NCBI GenBank assembly: GCA_949710005.1
Contig: OX453274.1
Coordinates: forward strand, 34,417,714-34,481,713
Length of the DNA stretch: 64,000 nucleotides
Source: Ricordea florida
Lineage: Eukaryota; Cnidaria; Anthozoa; Corallimorpharia; Ricordeidae
Reading direction: 5' to 3'
The notes beneath the pieces are model-generated. The model was not told where the DNA came from, did no database searches, and saw nothing but the letters and a program-made list of their open reading frames with translations. Positions 1 through 11,532 of this stretch are shown here, in pieces. A program made the position numbers and the translations under genes. Numbering within the stretch: the stretch's first letter is position 1; each line of letters starts with the position of its first letter.

Positions 1-997
1 TTTTGGGGGTAATTTTTCACTCTAACAACTAGTAAACTAATTGGAACTGTTTTTCTTTTTGTGTCTACTGCACTTGCGCAGATAGACACTAACCTGTGAT
101 GGATAAGTGATCAGTGATGCCGACGAGTTGCGAAAACCGTGAATGGTGACGTCATAAACACACCGCCAATAATTAAACAGCACGGTTGTTTCTCCAGCTC
201 GAGCAGAATTTTTAAGTTCACATTATTTTTAAATTTTTCATGTCTTAGTAACCGTTCTTATCCTCAATTCTTCTCTGAAAATCTGGCCTATATATTATAT
301 GAATGTTTGTATTGTGCAGTTCAAAAGTAAGGAAATGCGGAGAATTGCAAATTTGCATCACAAATATTTCAACCAGTTTACTTCGCACAAAGTTGTTTGC
401 CATTTGACGTAGATAACTTGGGTTCGAGTAATCTTTTTTGGTACTCTCCCTTATGAGTGAACATCTTTTTTATCTTTGTCAAGAACATATGTGAAATGGC
501 GTTTTATGTGCATCACACAGATGCTGATAACTACGATTGGAGAACAACAATAAGGTAAAGAGGAAGAGGCTACACTGCTAGGACACTTACATGTAGCAAT
601 CGGGAACAATCTAGGATAAATATTGAAAAGATTTTGAAGTTTATGAAGAAAACGAACTGTTCGAAGAAGACTAAAATCATCTCTCAGAAATATGACTCAA
701 ACTTCATCCAGACTAAGAAGTATAGCAGCTCGTTAAACTTTTATATGATACATGAACACAGAAGCGTTTGTTTCTTCAGCAAATTTTAACGTGGGGGTCT
801 TAATAATAAGGTCTCATTGAGCACTACAGTTATAGAATTTGACAACAAAAGCCGAATCCGCAATAGTTCATTTGATCAGATTGGTTCCTTGGAACTCAAG
901 TTTCAAATTGTTGTCCAATTTTGTCATTTTCAGATTCTAATACCTCCAGTTTTTGTCAGGATAAACTTTGTGTTTCGAGAAAAAAATAATGTCAATG

Positions 998-1027
998 TCT
1001 GGTGACATTGAACTCAATCCAGAACCC
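998..1027 (+). pseudogene. Degenerate 2A-like motif, probable retrotransposon relic
   Basis: The plus strand reads SGDIELNPEP in one frame. It differs from the consensus D-(V/I)-E-x-N-P-G-P at the glycine before the final proline, here glutamate. Such 2A-like peptides occur near the N-terminus of some non-LTR retrotransposon proteins in invertebrates. The frame is broken upstream and stops about 20 codons later, so this is at most a fossil. Without the glycine, ribosome skipping is not expected. Confidence 0.4.
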
Positions 1028-1242
1028 TCAAACTCAACCTGTGAACCTTTTAGAGCTTTCCAAACCTTTTTTTCCTCCCTTCTATCTTAAACATCATTTC
1101 CAAGCTCGTCAACATATGTAGTCCCAACTCTTAATCTATCCTTCAGTTGTAACAGCCACGCGCATACCTACTAGAACCCACATTCAACCTCGCAGGAGAC
1201 ACATGTACGCATTGCGTACCTATTTTTTTCAATGGCAAGCGT

Positions 1243-1427
1243 CTATAGAGCGTTTTCACTCACGTGGCCAGCAGCCATGCAAATTTTTTGGAACAAAAGA
1301 AAGTTTTTACATAAGAAAAGAGTTCAACTCCCAGAGGATTAGTTAGGAACACCAACATGGCCGCCGTTTCATTGTTTTGGAACACCAATATGGCTGATGT
1401 GACGTCATGTGAAAACGCTTTATACGA
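1243..1427. repeat. Palindromic MITE-like repeat
   Basis: The ends are inverted copies: AGAGCGTTTTCACTCACGTG on the left and a matching TGACGTCATGTGAAAACGCT on the right, flanked by TATA-like bases. The interior repeats the theme of GGAACACCAATATGG. There is no coding capacity. Confidence 0.55.
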
Positions 1428-1791
1428 CAAATGATAATGGTATAAACACTGACTAATTCGCACGCGAGAAATTACTCCATTCGAGCAAAAAGAGCCATTT
1501 CAAAATATTGCGCGCGTGTGTGAGCTGACAGCTTGCGGTCAGTAAAGGAATACACTTAGAGAAGCAAAAATGGGCAACGCGACAATTCTTATAAACTTTA
1601 AGGAATTAGGCTAGTTTCCTTAAGAGATATTATTTTTTTTAATTTAACGACGAATCAAGTCTGTTTCGTACAGTAAAAAACGCTAAACACGTATACGTCA
1701 CAACTGAAATCGCGCAAAATTTTGTCATTGTCACGTCACATCATTTACAACAATCACAGTGTTCGAGGTAGTTGTTTGCTTTAATCATACA

Positions 1792-4697
1792 ATGGGGCAA
1801 AGTTTGACTTATCTTTGTTGCGGTACGAATAACATGAGGGTGGTCCCTCTAGGAGCAAATTCAGTGACACACCCTAACACCCTGCCGAATTTGAATACCG
1901 CCAGTTTTCACCGGCCGGGTCTTGCGCATGCCGGCCTGTGCAGTTCGCTTGAGAACCTTTCCAAGCGGTCATCTTTGGCTACTATCTCACTCAGATCGGT
2001 TCAGACTTTAAAGTCTGTAAAAAGTAACAGTGACAATGCGACAACGATTGGTGGCCAGCAATTTAGCTCCGCGGCCAATACGAGCCAACCTGGTATGTTA
2101 CAATTCTGTTTCCTTTTTAATTATCGGCTTAAACTTAGTCCACCGCTTCACTGCCAGGGTCAATATTTAACAATTTGATTATGAGCTCGAGATTTCTATG
2201 GGGTGATAGTTGATGACGCCGAAAGCTGAATCAACTATCACCTCATAGAAATGTCGAGCTCATAATCTAATTGTTTTAGTAAAAATCATAATATAGAAAT
2301 CATGTGTCGGTGAAAAAAAAAACACCAAAATACTCAATCTTCCTGCGAAACTTCGCTAAAAGCGCGCATACGTCGTCATTTTGAAAAAGATCGTCAACCA
2401 AGTGCTGTCTATTGGCTGATAGTCTGCAGAAGCTCAGCCAATCAGATTGCGGCATTTGCATTAGTCTACAAGTAGATTTTTACTAATTCCCATTATGTTT
2501 AAAATATCAATATTCTTCTGTTCGTAAAGCTAATTAACCATTTTACAGCTAGACTTAGTAACAACTAATACAACACAGCGATTTAGTTTGTTTGTTTGTT
2601 TGTTTACTTTTATGGATGTTTAGGTTGCAAAATGGTCGGCTCTCAGATACATCACATATTTGACTTTTGAATGAGTCAGGGAAACACTATCTTCTATACT
2701 CACCTTTTATTTTTAGAATATTTATTGTAACCTCTGGGTAAAAAAGAAAAACTCAAAATTGATACTTCAATCGACCCTTGCTAACGCGCTTTGATTACTG
2801 ACGCCCTTTTTGCGAAACGTTTTTCAAGTCAGCTCAGGTTCCACATTTTCACTTTCCTCATTTCCTCTGATCAGAATAACATTCACTAGTATTTTGAAAA
2901 TTTATTGTTGCCTTTTATTCTTTATAACTTCAGAACCCGAAGATGCGGTGTCTGGCAGAGTGATATCCCAGCAGAGCAGCTCTTCTCAAGCGCGCAGGAT
3001 TGGTGGACGTCAATCACGTGTCGGTTTATTGTCAATGTTTTTTCGAGTACCAACACCTAAACCACAAGAGGCCAGGCTGGTAATGGTGAAGCCATACCAA
3101 GGTAAGGTACTTGTATATCATAGCTTCACTTAGGCCAAAAGGACACAAGGGACAGAGAGGGACACTCGAGGTGTCGGCTGGAATATGAAATCGTAAATAA
3201 AGTTATTTATAGAAACAGAAGTACGTTTTCCGAGAAGTCCACATGACTCCACTGTAACCAGGAGCCCATTACCAGGAGCGTGATTCTCCCATACTGGGTC
3301 TGGCCATCAGCACAGCCGCAAAAGAGTCTATTTTTAGATTTCCTTTTTCCGCGAAACAAACAAAGGGTGTCTTTTCTGACCAATCACAATGTGAGATTTT
3401 ATTACGTCACTGGACAAAGTAACGTGCAAGAAAACGCTGTATGGCTCACACTGAATACTCATAAGACTGAAGGAGCTCAAGTCGATTTAAAAGGATGCCA
3501 GAAATTCAAACACGGTTTGAAGCTTAGTAATATCTTTTATTAAATTTGCTTTTATTGCACGATCGACTTTTTTGTCGTAAAGATAGGAATGGTTAAAGCT
3601 GTCTTGGACCACGTAAGTAGGGAAAACGGACTGTGCCAATAGTTTGTCCGCCATGTTTTTCGCTTCTGTGGCATCATGGTAATTGCTTCTCGCAGGAAAT
3701 CGGGATCCAAAAATAGACACTTTTGTGACTGTGCTGATGGCAGGATGTACCGTACAATCACGCTCCTGGTAATGGGCTCCTGCTGTAACTAAATCCTTCT
3801 GTATTTACTGGCCGCTCGCGGCCCTTGAAAATGTATGAGTTTCTGTAATTATGGATTATTTAGGCGGAATTTACAAACATGAGTCCTGCAAGGCACGCCG
3901 TGAGCATTTATGAGTATTACCATGAGCCATGCGGACCTCTCGGAAACCATACTTCTGTGTCCAAAAAGAACTTTTATGCAGTTTTCTTATCCCAAGAGTG
4001 GGTCAAGAGTTGGATTGGGAGTATATTCCTCTCTGCAGGAGGGTGATTCGCTCCTGTCTCTGGCCCTTATGTTCTCTTGCCTGAATAAATTAGCTCCATA
4101 CCAAGGATGGGAGGGGCGCAAAATACCTAACATTTTAAATCAGAGGAGCTTAGGTCTTTTCGTGTTCTCTTGCCAATATTCATTCTGTGGATCATTAAAG
4201 AAAAACATAAAATTCACCTAACCAGCTTTCCAAAGAATTTTTTTTGTAAAGAAATTTTTCTTTCTGATATTTGAACAGGTCACGGTTCTAGACTTCTTTT
4301 GTATTTCGCTAACGTGTTTTCATACCACCAAACTTTGCCTCATTGAAAATAAACTACGACGTAAAAATGGCATCGCTCATTTGTTATTGAAGGATCAAGC
4401 ATCGACATTCCGGAGGAACCTGAAGCCGTGCGCATGTGCAAGCATGGAAAACCACTGACCGGTGCACACGGCGATATCCATGAAGTGAATTGTGTAATAT
4501 GTGAGAGACCCATGTCTAGAGGTGGGAGAGCGCTGACTGGCATGATCGCTTTCCGACGAGCGGAGGCTCGTAAAAGAAAGGAAGAAAAGCGTCTGAAAAA
4601 GCAAAAATTAGCAGAGGTGCAAGAGAGCAGACGGAGGGAGTCAGAGGCTTATGACAATGCGCTTCGCCAGTTTTTTGAGAGACATAACAAGGATTAA
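1792..4697 (+). CDS. Unrecognised N-myristoylation-type Cys/His protein, three exons
   Basis: Three exons join in phase: 1792-2092, 2934-3101 and 4393-4697, giving about 257 residues. Donors are G|GTATGT and G|GTAAGG; acceptors are TTCAG|AA and GAAG|GA. Both introns interrupt codons after the first base, which supports the model. The ATG at 1792 was chosen because it gives MGQSLTYLCC, a typical N-myristoylation start with a Cys pair suitable for palmitoylation; a membrane-anchored cytoplasmic protein is inferred. The middle is Ser-rich. The last exon has a Cys/His cluster (CKHG, then CVIC about 20 residues on), followed by a highly charged Arg/Lys/Glu segment likely to be helical or coiled coil. 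I do not recognise the family. Intron 2 contains a transposon at 3259-3782. Confidence 0.7.
2171..2274. repeat. Hairpin MITE in intron 1
   Basis: Near-perfect inverted repeat with arms of about 43 bases around a short loop; the outer ends read AATTTGATTATGAGCTCGA and its near complement. A related sequence with the same outer end (AATTAGATTAT, GAGCTCATAATCTAATTG) occurs at 53259-53325, so this is a dispersed family. Confidence 0.75.
3259..3782. mobile_element. Non-autonomous DNA transposon (hAT-like?), 524 bp
   Basis: Inverted repeats of about 85 bases begin CAGGAGCCCATTACCAGGAG. The element is flanked by perfect 7-bp direct repeats CTGTAAC (3252-3258 and 3783-3789). The CAGG-type end and 7-8 bp target duplication are most like hAT elements. 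There is no transposase frame. It sits inside intron 2 of the gene at 1792-4697. Confidence 0.8.
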
Positions 4698-6610
4698 ACC
4701 ATAAAACAGTTTGATGAACAAGATATGTGGACGCGCACTGAGTACTTCCGTCAGCCGATCCCATTCTATTATTGGAGGTTCAAAGTTAAAGTTGAACTTA
4801 ACTGATGATTAGTCGTTATATTACACAAAGGCTGTGAAGGAAGGAAGAAGAAGGAACATGGCGATCAAGGGTCAGTATCAAAGAAACTTGAAAATGAGCT
4901 ACCATGGATGCAGTTGAGGGGTCAGGGTGCATGGTGGGAGAAATTCAGTCCTGTGTATCGGAAGTGAAGAATTGGTTGTTAGAAATTGTTGGTAATTGGT
5001 TATGCAACTAAAATGACCATCAAATGACATCGGTGATATTAATGTTGAAGCGTCGCGTATTAAGAGCTCCAGCGATTTGCGATTCATGTTTGTAAAACCA
5101 GAATCAAAGTAATTGCTCCGTCCAATCACAGCCTCAAGTCTAATGAACCAATCAAAATTCAAAACAAAGAAATGTCGTCAACTCCAAGGGCGGGAAAACC
5201 CTGGAGAGCGTCACGAATGGCCTAAGTTTCATTTCTGATTGGTTGTATAGAAAGTGGTACGAGATTCTGTTGTCAATCATGTGTCGTAATAATATAAACC
5301 CAAAACAATCACAAATTTCAGCTTTTTACAGTAAAATGAAAACCACTGTAATGGAAAACGAGGTAGTTGATGTCGAGTCAATGAACAATTATCATATTTT
5401 AAATAATATAATATCGCCTCGAAGAGCTAAAAAATTCAACATGACAAAAATGCAGGAAAATAAAAACGTGCATAGCGTAAAATCACACCACGAGTCACGT
5501 GATCGGAAGTGGCCACAGACCGGAATAATCATTACAGTTGAGTCGATATTCTTTCCAGACAAAACTGAGAGACGTCGTAAAAGTGTAGGGGCATCGCTCA
5601 GAAAAATTTCAAAATTGAACTAAGTGTTCCGGTACCCAACGGGTTTCTTTTTATTTGGAATTTCCAAAACATCAATGCAATGAATAATAGATGTTACTTT
5701 TAAGTCAGGTCACTTCGGGTGAGCTCTAACAATAATAAAATGCATTTTCAATAAAGTATATCTAAGAAATTCAATTAAATAATCTATGTACATATTTATA
5801 GCGTATTTCGTGGAAATATTTTTGCCTTTCTCTCTTTTTTGTGACATATCCTGAAAAAGCTAAGAAACGCAAAATTAAGAATTATTTAAGTACGTATATA
5901 TTGTGTTTGTGCCAGTGTAACGTCACTACATCATGTAGGTGAATGGTAGACCTTCAAGAAATTGACTTTGTACGATTAAAAGTAAATGAATAGCTGAAGT
6001 TGCTGTATTGTGTGATTCTTCATTTGTAAGTGCAAGCTAATCATCTGATATTTGTACAAAAGGAAAAATATTTAACATCTCCTTTTCAACACACTACTTA
6101 AATACCGGTATAATTATTGAAGAGTAGCTGTACATGCTTAAGTAGTGTATTGAAAAGCCAATAAAAATGATAAAAAATTTAATATATCAAAAATACTTAA
6201 AAGAAGTGATCAATTTTCCACTTCTTGTTCACAATTTTAGCACATGGTTAGTCCTTTCTCTACCATATGTGATGAAAGTTTAACTTCTCTTAACGATATA
6301 AATAACATTGTTAAGCAAACAGTCGAGAAGAATTGAGTATTTCACCATCGTGAGAAATGTGTGCTGAATTCTCCTTTCTAAAATATAAAGAAGTGTAAAA
6401 GTGTCAGGAATGAGAATTAGATACTTAGATCTTGGGAGAGAAATGGGTAACCTGTGCACAGATGCGGCTGCTACATACTGTTAACCGAGTCTATGATGAC
6501 AATTAATGGGAATTATCACTCCAAAGCTCATTCATTGATTCATTCATTCATTCATTCATTCGCTGAGTGTAAGTGAAGTGTGAAGTGTGTGAGTGAAACT
6601 ATATTGCTCC
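4698..6610. other. Intergenic region
   Basis: No gene is supported. An open frame of about 96 codons from an ATG near 5335 to 5623 is rich in Lys/Asn and resembles nothing I know. A small hairpin with arms CTTTTCAACACACTACTTAA lies at about 6082-6157. A CATT tetranucleotide repeat lies at about 6536-6562. Confidence 0.5.
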
Positions 6611-8703
6611 TCACATCACGGATGGAAGGATTAAGAATGTCAGTGTTACAGATATTACAGACACTCGTGTATCGCTTGTCAAATCCACAATCCCAGAACT
6701 CTCTGTCACGTGAGCGCTGCTTTCGGATTCTTCAACCTTTTCAGCGGGGTTTTTAACTGCCTTCGTTTTTTCATGGCTGTTTATCAAAATTTTTTCCATC
6801 TTGTTGCACTCGTGCCCAGTGCAGCACTGAGCGAGCAAAGTCCTTTTTATCGTAGACCCCATAACTTCCACTTGCTGCCTGAAGACGTCGTTGCACTGGT
6901 AGCCTCGGAATGAGCTGTCGCTGGTGCACCCAAATCTCACTGGCAAGGGACTGAAAATGCAACGACCAAAATTCGGTGAGTCACAGTAACCCCAGGCTGG
7001 GATGTGGCATGAATGCAATACCGCATGCCAAGGCCGTTAATCTATCCGCCCGGCCTCAGCTAACATGCGAGGCAAAGCGCTGAGTCAGAAAGCCATAACT
7101 TCCATGACCTCTTAGTCAGCATTTCTAATTACTTAGTTAAGTCATTTCTAAAAGGCTGACCACTGGACCGACTCAACGATATCCCAGAACTCAACTAATA
7201 ATATCCGTAAAGGAAGGTAGAAGTAACACGCGCAGAGGAAGCCCAATTGTTACTGCAGCTTTATGCAGAAAAGTTGGTCAGCGGTGGATACCGCATAAGC
7301 AGCCACGCCAGATTTGCATGCGGCCATGTTGTTTGCCTTTTTTTTACAGTTCGTTTTATGTCAAGTAGTTTTTTGAGTTTGTATCCATGTAATCAATGCC
7401 CATCGGATCTTCAGGACCAACGTTTTAAGGCCTAAACGGTAAGAACTTTTCAGTGAAACCCTAAGGTGCCATTTTCTTCGTTATTTCTGGCCTATTCTAC
7501 TCGTAGTCATATTTTGTGTACGCACCCTACAGATTGTTATCTCAAGATCATTACAGAAAGTGTAAAGACAAGTCGTCCAGCAGTTATTCTTGTGAATGAC
7601 AACGTTTAGGTTACCGCAACTCTTCCCGTGAGTAGTCGAGTGATACACGGGAGGCCAGCCACACCAATAGATCGGCGCTTCACGGTTTGGGTGAAGTTGC
7701 AACTGTTGTAACACCTGCATTTCACTAGATAAGAGGCTTAGCCATCCACATGTTTATCTACAGCACTACATCGCTTGTAGCAGAGCTATGAGTTCCTGTA
7801 ACCATTTATACACCATAACTGAGGAGGGGTGGGGGAAGGGTGTGGGACATGAACGGCATTAAGCATCCTTGTGCGTTACGATTCTTATCTAAGGGACGGA
7901 CCATTAGAAAAGTGATGGGAGGGGTGGGGAAAAAAACAAAAAAATTCATGCAAGGGAAAATGCCAAGAAAAAAAATTCATGCAAAGAAGAAGGTAAAAAA
8001 AAATTCATGCAGAAGGAAGATCCAATTGTGATTCGTGCAGAGGGGTTCACCTGTAATATTAGAAAAGTGATGTGGGGGGGAGGGGGTGTGGGGAATTTTC
8101 AGCTTGCACGAATTTTTTTTTCGCTCACTGCTTGTGCAGGAATTTTTTTTTCAGGTGAACCCCTCTGCACGAATTTTTTTTACTACGTGTGAAAAAGTCA
8201 CAATTGGACCTTCCTTCTGCATGAATTTTTTTTTTACCTTCTTCTTTGCATGAATTTTTTTTCTTGGCATTTTCCCTTGCATGAATTTTTTTTGTTTTTT
8301 TTCCCCACCCCCCCACCCCCAAATCACTTTTCTAATGGTCCGTCCCTAACTGAGGGGGGGAGGGGGGTATGAACGGCATTAAGCATCCTTGTGTGTTACG
8401 ATTCTTATCTAAGAAAATAGGAATCCATCACTTAAGAAACAATTAAAACTTTGCCTTCACGGCTTTGGTTTGATCTACCAGAAGTCCACCATACTAGCCA
8501 AGTAGGAGAGTACCAAGCCTACATGCACTATGTGGGAGTTGGGAGAGACAATTTACTTACCTTGCGCCTCCCTCCAAAGTCAAAGCAAAGCACCTGTCAC
8601 CTGGGGGACACTGTGTGGTTGTGACATTTCCCTTCAGACATGCGCTAGCCTCACATTTCGCGCATTGCGATCCCACCAACGACATGCGCAGTTCCACAAA
8701 TAT
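6611..8703 (-). CDS. Ly6/uPAR-like GPI-anchored protein, two exons seen, 5' end missing
   Basis: Two minus-strand exons make one Ly6/uPAR (three-finger) domain. The upstream exon, about 8703-8561, carries CAKCEASAC and PGDRCFAL and ends at a GTAAGT donor. The last exon runs 6950-6611 after the acceptor TTTTCAG. It carries FGC, the diagnostic AQCCTGHECN, a Ser/Glu-rich stalk and a hydrophobic C-terminus typical of a GPI-attachment signal. The split codon (AG|T) keeps frame. The protein is expected on the cell surface. The signal-peptide exon was not located and the 8703 boundary is a guess at an acceptor. The intron (6951-8560) contains the palindromic element at 7893-8346. A paralogue lies at 11110. 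Confidence 0.7.
7816..7892 (+). repeat. Left copy of direct repeat flanking a palindromic element
   Basis: The 77-base segment from TAACTGAGG to CTTATCTAA recurs at 8347-8412 on the other side of the palindromic element, with a short G-rich length difference. This is far longer than a normal target duplication. Confidence 0.75.
7893..8346. mobile_element. Palindromic non-autonomous element, 454 bp (PIF/Harbinger-like?)
   Basis: The whole element is close to a palindrome. The ends read GGGACGGACCATTAGAAAAG and its complement. Direct repeats TAA flank it (7890-7892 and 8347-8349). A 3-bp TAA duplication is typical of PIF/Harbinger elements, hence the tentative class. The interior repeats an AAAAAATTCATGCA unit in both arms. 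There is no transposase. Confidence 0.7.
8347..8412 (+). repeat. Right copy of direct repeat flanking a palindromic element
   Basis: Second copy of the 7816-7892 segment. It contains the same ATGAACGGCATTAAGCATCC core with one base change nearby. Confidence 0.75.
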
Positions 8704-9183
8704 CTGCCGACTCCACACACAGCAAATACTTTTCGGTCTAGGCCATACGCGGCCACCAGAGGACGAGTTAGTTATCAGCGTTACTCGTTGGTCGAGACCA
8801 AAACAAACTTTTTCACAGGTTACATGTTTTTTTTGATTGACTTTTCTTTGATGTGAAATAGTTGTCTTTGTAGTGGAAACGCACACTTCTTTACCGTAGA
8901 ATTTCGCGTGAAGATCGTTTCCAAGAGAATGTGTTTCTCCGTCGTTCTCCAATCTGTACGATTTTCTGGACAAAGGATGTGTTTCGTGAAGGAAGTTAAC
9001 GGAAACGTTTGCGTACTGATTAACATGTACAACTACCGAGCTCATACTACCCACAAGTCCGCGAGATGGCTGACATGGGACCTGTGGATGACTACACCAC
9101 CCACAATGCACTATAACCAACACCATCGTGAATTGAATACAAGTTTTTGAGAGGGACAGTTGATATCCAATTTTCCAAGCCAT

Positions 9184-10633
9184 GCTAATGTATACTGTTG
9201 CTGTATGTTTTGAAAAGCGTTTACGGTGTAAATAAATTTATAGACTACAACGTTTCATCGCGTGGTGGTCAAATGACACGTTTTGGGCGAGTGCCGTGAC
9301 CGCCACCTATGCAGTCATCGCTGGCTTCCGGTGCAAATCTCGCGTTACAGGGTTTGAGTTTGGCCAAAGAAGGCAAAGTGATATGGTGATAATACCGGAT
9401 ACAATTGAATAACGTATCAACCGAAAATAATCCAACGAAATAAAAGGCAGTGTTCGGAAGCGTTTGAATTGTAGATTTTCTAGAGTGCATGATTTATATA
9501 GGAAGCCAATTTTCTGCATTGTTGTTGGTACTTGCAAAGGTTTTTTTTAGAATAAGGAACGTACTAAAATATACGCGTAGCCGGCGTCCGAAGCGGGGAA
9601 GGGGTGGGGGGGGGGGGGGATGGATTTCGCAGGGTAACTTAGAACGGAATATTGAGTTGAATTCTAAGCCGTTCTTTGATTGACTCTATAAGACCCCGCT
9701 ATAAGCAAAGATTGTTTGGGCAAATCTGTCTTGTCAGTAGATAAAGCGAATTCAGTTTCAGCAGTGTTGGGGGCTCCTGGTTTCAGCCAACTTTGTAATT
9801 TAAATGTTTTTTGTTTAAATTTGTTAGAAAAAAACGATATATATCAAAGCTCCTAATGGGGGCTTGAAGTTCCGAAGTTGTGAGTAGAGTAATACGACTC
9901 CATAAAAAGCGATATTGTGGGAGGTCAATGGGTTTCCTGCCTATTGTTTTGCATACAAATTCATATGCAGATGTTACTGAGGGTAACGCGTCGTGACATA
10001 ATGTAAATTTCTGAGTGGGTTGTGCGGAAAACCAATTTAACTTTAAAATAGCTATAAAAGGAAACTGGACAAAGGTTACCTCAGAAGGAAGCAATTATGT
10101 TAAGAACTCATTAGCAAAACCGTTTCACTTCAGTTGTAGAGTGACACAATTCAATAGACCCTGGAGAGTTTAATATTTTACCATTGGAGAATAAAGTAAT
10201 TAGCAATTGAAATTAATCAGTAAACTTCTGACCAAGAGGAAAAAAAGAGAAAACACTGGAACATGTTAAGGTTTTGGCTGGGAAAGCTTTATGTTGATTT
10301 TTCTGTACTTGGCAACTCAAAGGTTTTTTTGAAGTCTACCATACAGGGTACTATTCTCATGCGTGTCGGGTCTCATGCGTGGAGAATGTCGAAAATACCA
10401 TTTTCGAGCCTCTAGATTTCAAAATTTTCTGGGGGGAGGATGCCCCAGACTTCCCCTACAAACTCGCGCCTTCGGCGCTCGTTTTCAACCCGCTCCGCCG
10501 TCCCTGTAATAACATATTTCACAACATTTAGACAGAAAAAAAGATAGATAGCATAGATAGATGGGATAGATAGATAGTTGTATAATTAAAGTAAAACTTG
10601 TGTTTTGACTTCGCGTGATTCACGCACAGACAC
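9184..10633. other. Intergenic region with repeat fragments
   Basis: No gene is supported. It has a G homopolymer run near 9604-9619, a truncated end of a hAT-like element at 10383-10508 (same family as 36355-36789), and a GATA-type microsatellite at about 10541-10576. Confidence 0.5.
10383..10508. mobile_element. Truncated end of a hAT-like element
   Basis: Matches the right end of the element at 36355-36789. Shared blocks include CTCTAGATTTCAAAATTTTC, CTCGCGCCTTCGG and the terminal GCTCCGCCGTCCCTG. No left end is found nearby, so this is a fragment. Confidence 0.6.
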
Positions 10634-10840
10634 CATGGGTGCGTTTTTTTGGTATGATCCGTTTTTGGATTTGTGATCTGAGGTCACAAGGATCATGTCA
10701 CATCAAAGGAACCGATGAATCCTTATTCAGTGTGGATTCATCGGTGACCCTGGGCTCCTGGTTTCTTTGATGCGCCATGAGCCGTGTGATCTCGAATCAC
10801 AAATCCAAAAACGGATCATACCAAAAAAACGCACCCCATG
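10634..10840. repeat. Long hairpin MITE upstream of the Ly6-like gene
   Basis: Inverted arms of about 42 bases start CATGGGTGCGTTTTTTTGG and are matched at the right end; the middle also has internal palindromes (for example around GATGAATCC). It is non-coding and lies about 270 bp upstream of the gene at 11110. Confidence 0.75.
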
Positions 10841-11109
10841 AAATTGTTAGCCTTGTTCTCCTTACATTTCTCTCGAATATTTCTCTGTACGTAGAAGTCT
10901 CGCGAGTTGGCTCCTCGTTGTTGCTGTACCATGGTAGTGTGACAGCGGTTTTTCCTTCGGGGGGAGGGTGCGGCTACACGTAGGCTAGGAGCAAGGCGTC
11001 GATAGCTTGCGCAATTAATATTCGTTATCATATCTTTGATAGTTTTCGTCCCAACTGACACGAACTGAAGGCAGAAGTCAAGTATAAAACTCTTATTTTC
11101 AGCCAAAAC

Positions 11110-11532
11110 ATGAAGCTTTTTCTGATACTCTTGGTGCTGGTGGTCTGGAATTTTAAAGCCACAGACTCCGCTCAAGATTGTGTTTCGTGCAGCTCGAACG
11201 ATTGCCGTAAGAGTTCGCCCGACACAGAGTCATGCGACGAGAAGTGTTTCACACTGGTTTTGAAAGATAGCCCAGAGGAGAAGAACCCCTTCCTCGTTAA
11301 AGGTTGCACGTCAGACCCCGTGTTTTATCGACGTAGTTGCAGCAACAAGTGTTATGACAAAAAGAAGGAATTTGGATCCGGTGAATACTACATGTGCGTG
11401 TACTGCTGCACGGGAGACGAGTGTAACAAACTTACACCAGGCATAGACACTGCATCGCATATCACAGGTGGATTTGTCGCTGCTTCTCTGTCAGCCGTTT
11501 TCTCTATCGCTGTTATCTTTACAAGATTTTGA
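11110..11532 (+). CDS. Ly6/uPAR-like GPI-anchored protein
   Basis: One uninterrupted frame of 140 residues. Residues 1-20 are a signal peptide (MKLFLILLVLVVWNFKATDS). A Ly6/uPAR three-finger domain follows with ten or more cysteines, beginning CVSCSS and ending with the diagnostic CCTGDECN near residue 100. The last ~20 residues are hydrophobic, as in GPI-anchored proteins. The expected location is the outer cell surface. The ligand cannot be read from sequence. TTTTCAG just before the start (11096-11102) could be a splice acceptor for a 5' untranslated exon. Unlike the paralogue at 6611-8703, the domain has no intron. Confidence 0.85.
   Translation: MKLFLILLVLVVWNFKATDSAQDCVSCSSNDCRKSSPDTESCDEKCFTLVLKDSPEEKNPFLVKGCTSDPVFYRRSCSNKCYDKKKEFGSGEYYMCVYCCTGDECNKLTPGIDTASHITGGFVAASLSAVFSIAVIFTRF

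Larger units (their letters stand above)
1..1791. other. Region upstream of the first gene, repeats only
   Basis: No gene is supported here. Short open frames are not flanked by convincing splice sites or starts. It holds a degenerate 2A-like motif (998-1027) and a palindromic repeat (about 1243-1427), listed separately. The last 200 bases presumably include the promoter of the gene starting at 1792, but no clear TATA box was picked out. Confidence 0.6.

Noticed and set aside
5243..5623. Small protein gene of ~96-126 residues
   Set aside because: No recognisable domain, signal or splice context, and the longer version lacks an ATG start. Kept only as a note.
8557..9183. Whole 208-codon minus-strand frame as one protein
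   Set aside because: Only the last ~48 codons look like Ly6 sequence ending at a splice donor; the upstream part has no domain and probably includes intron.
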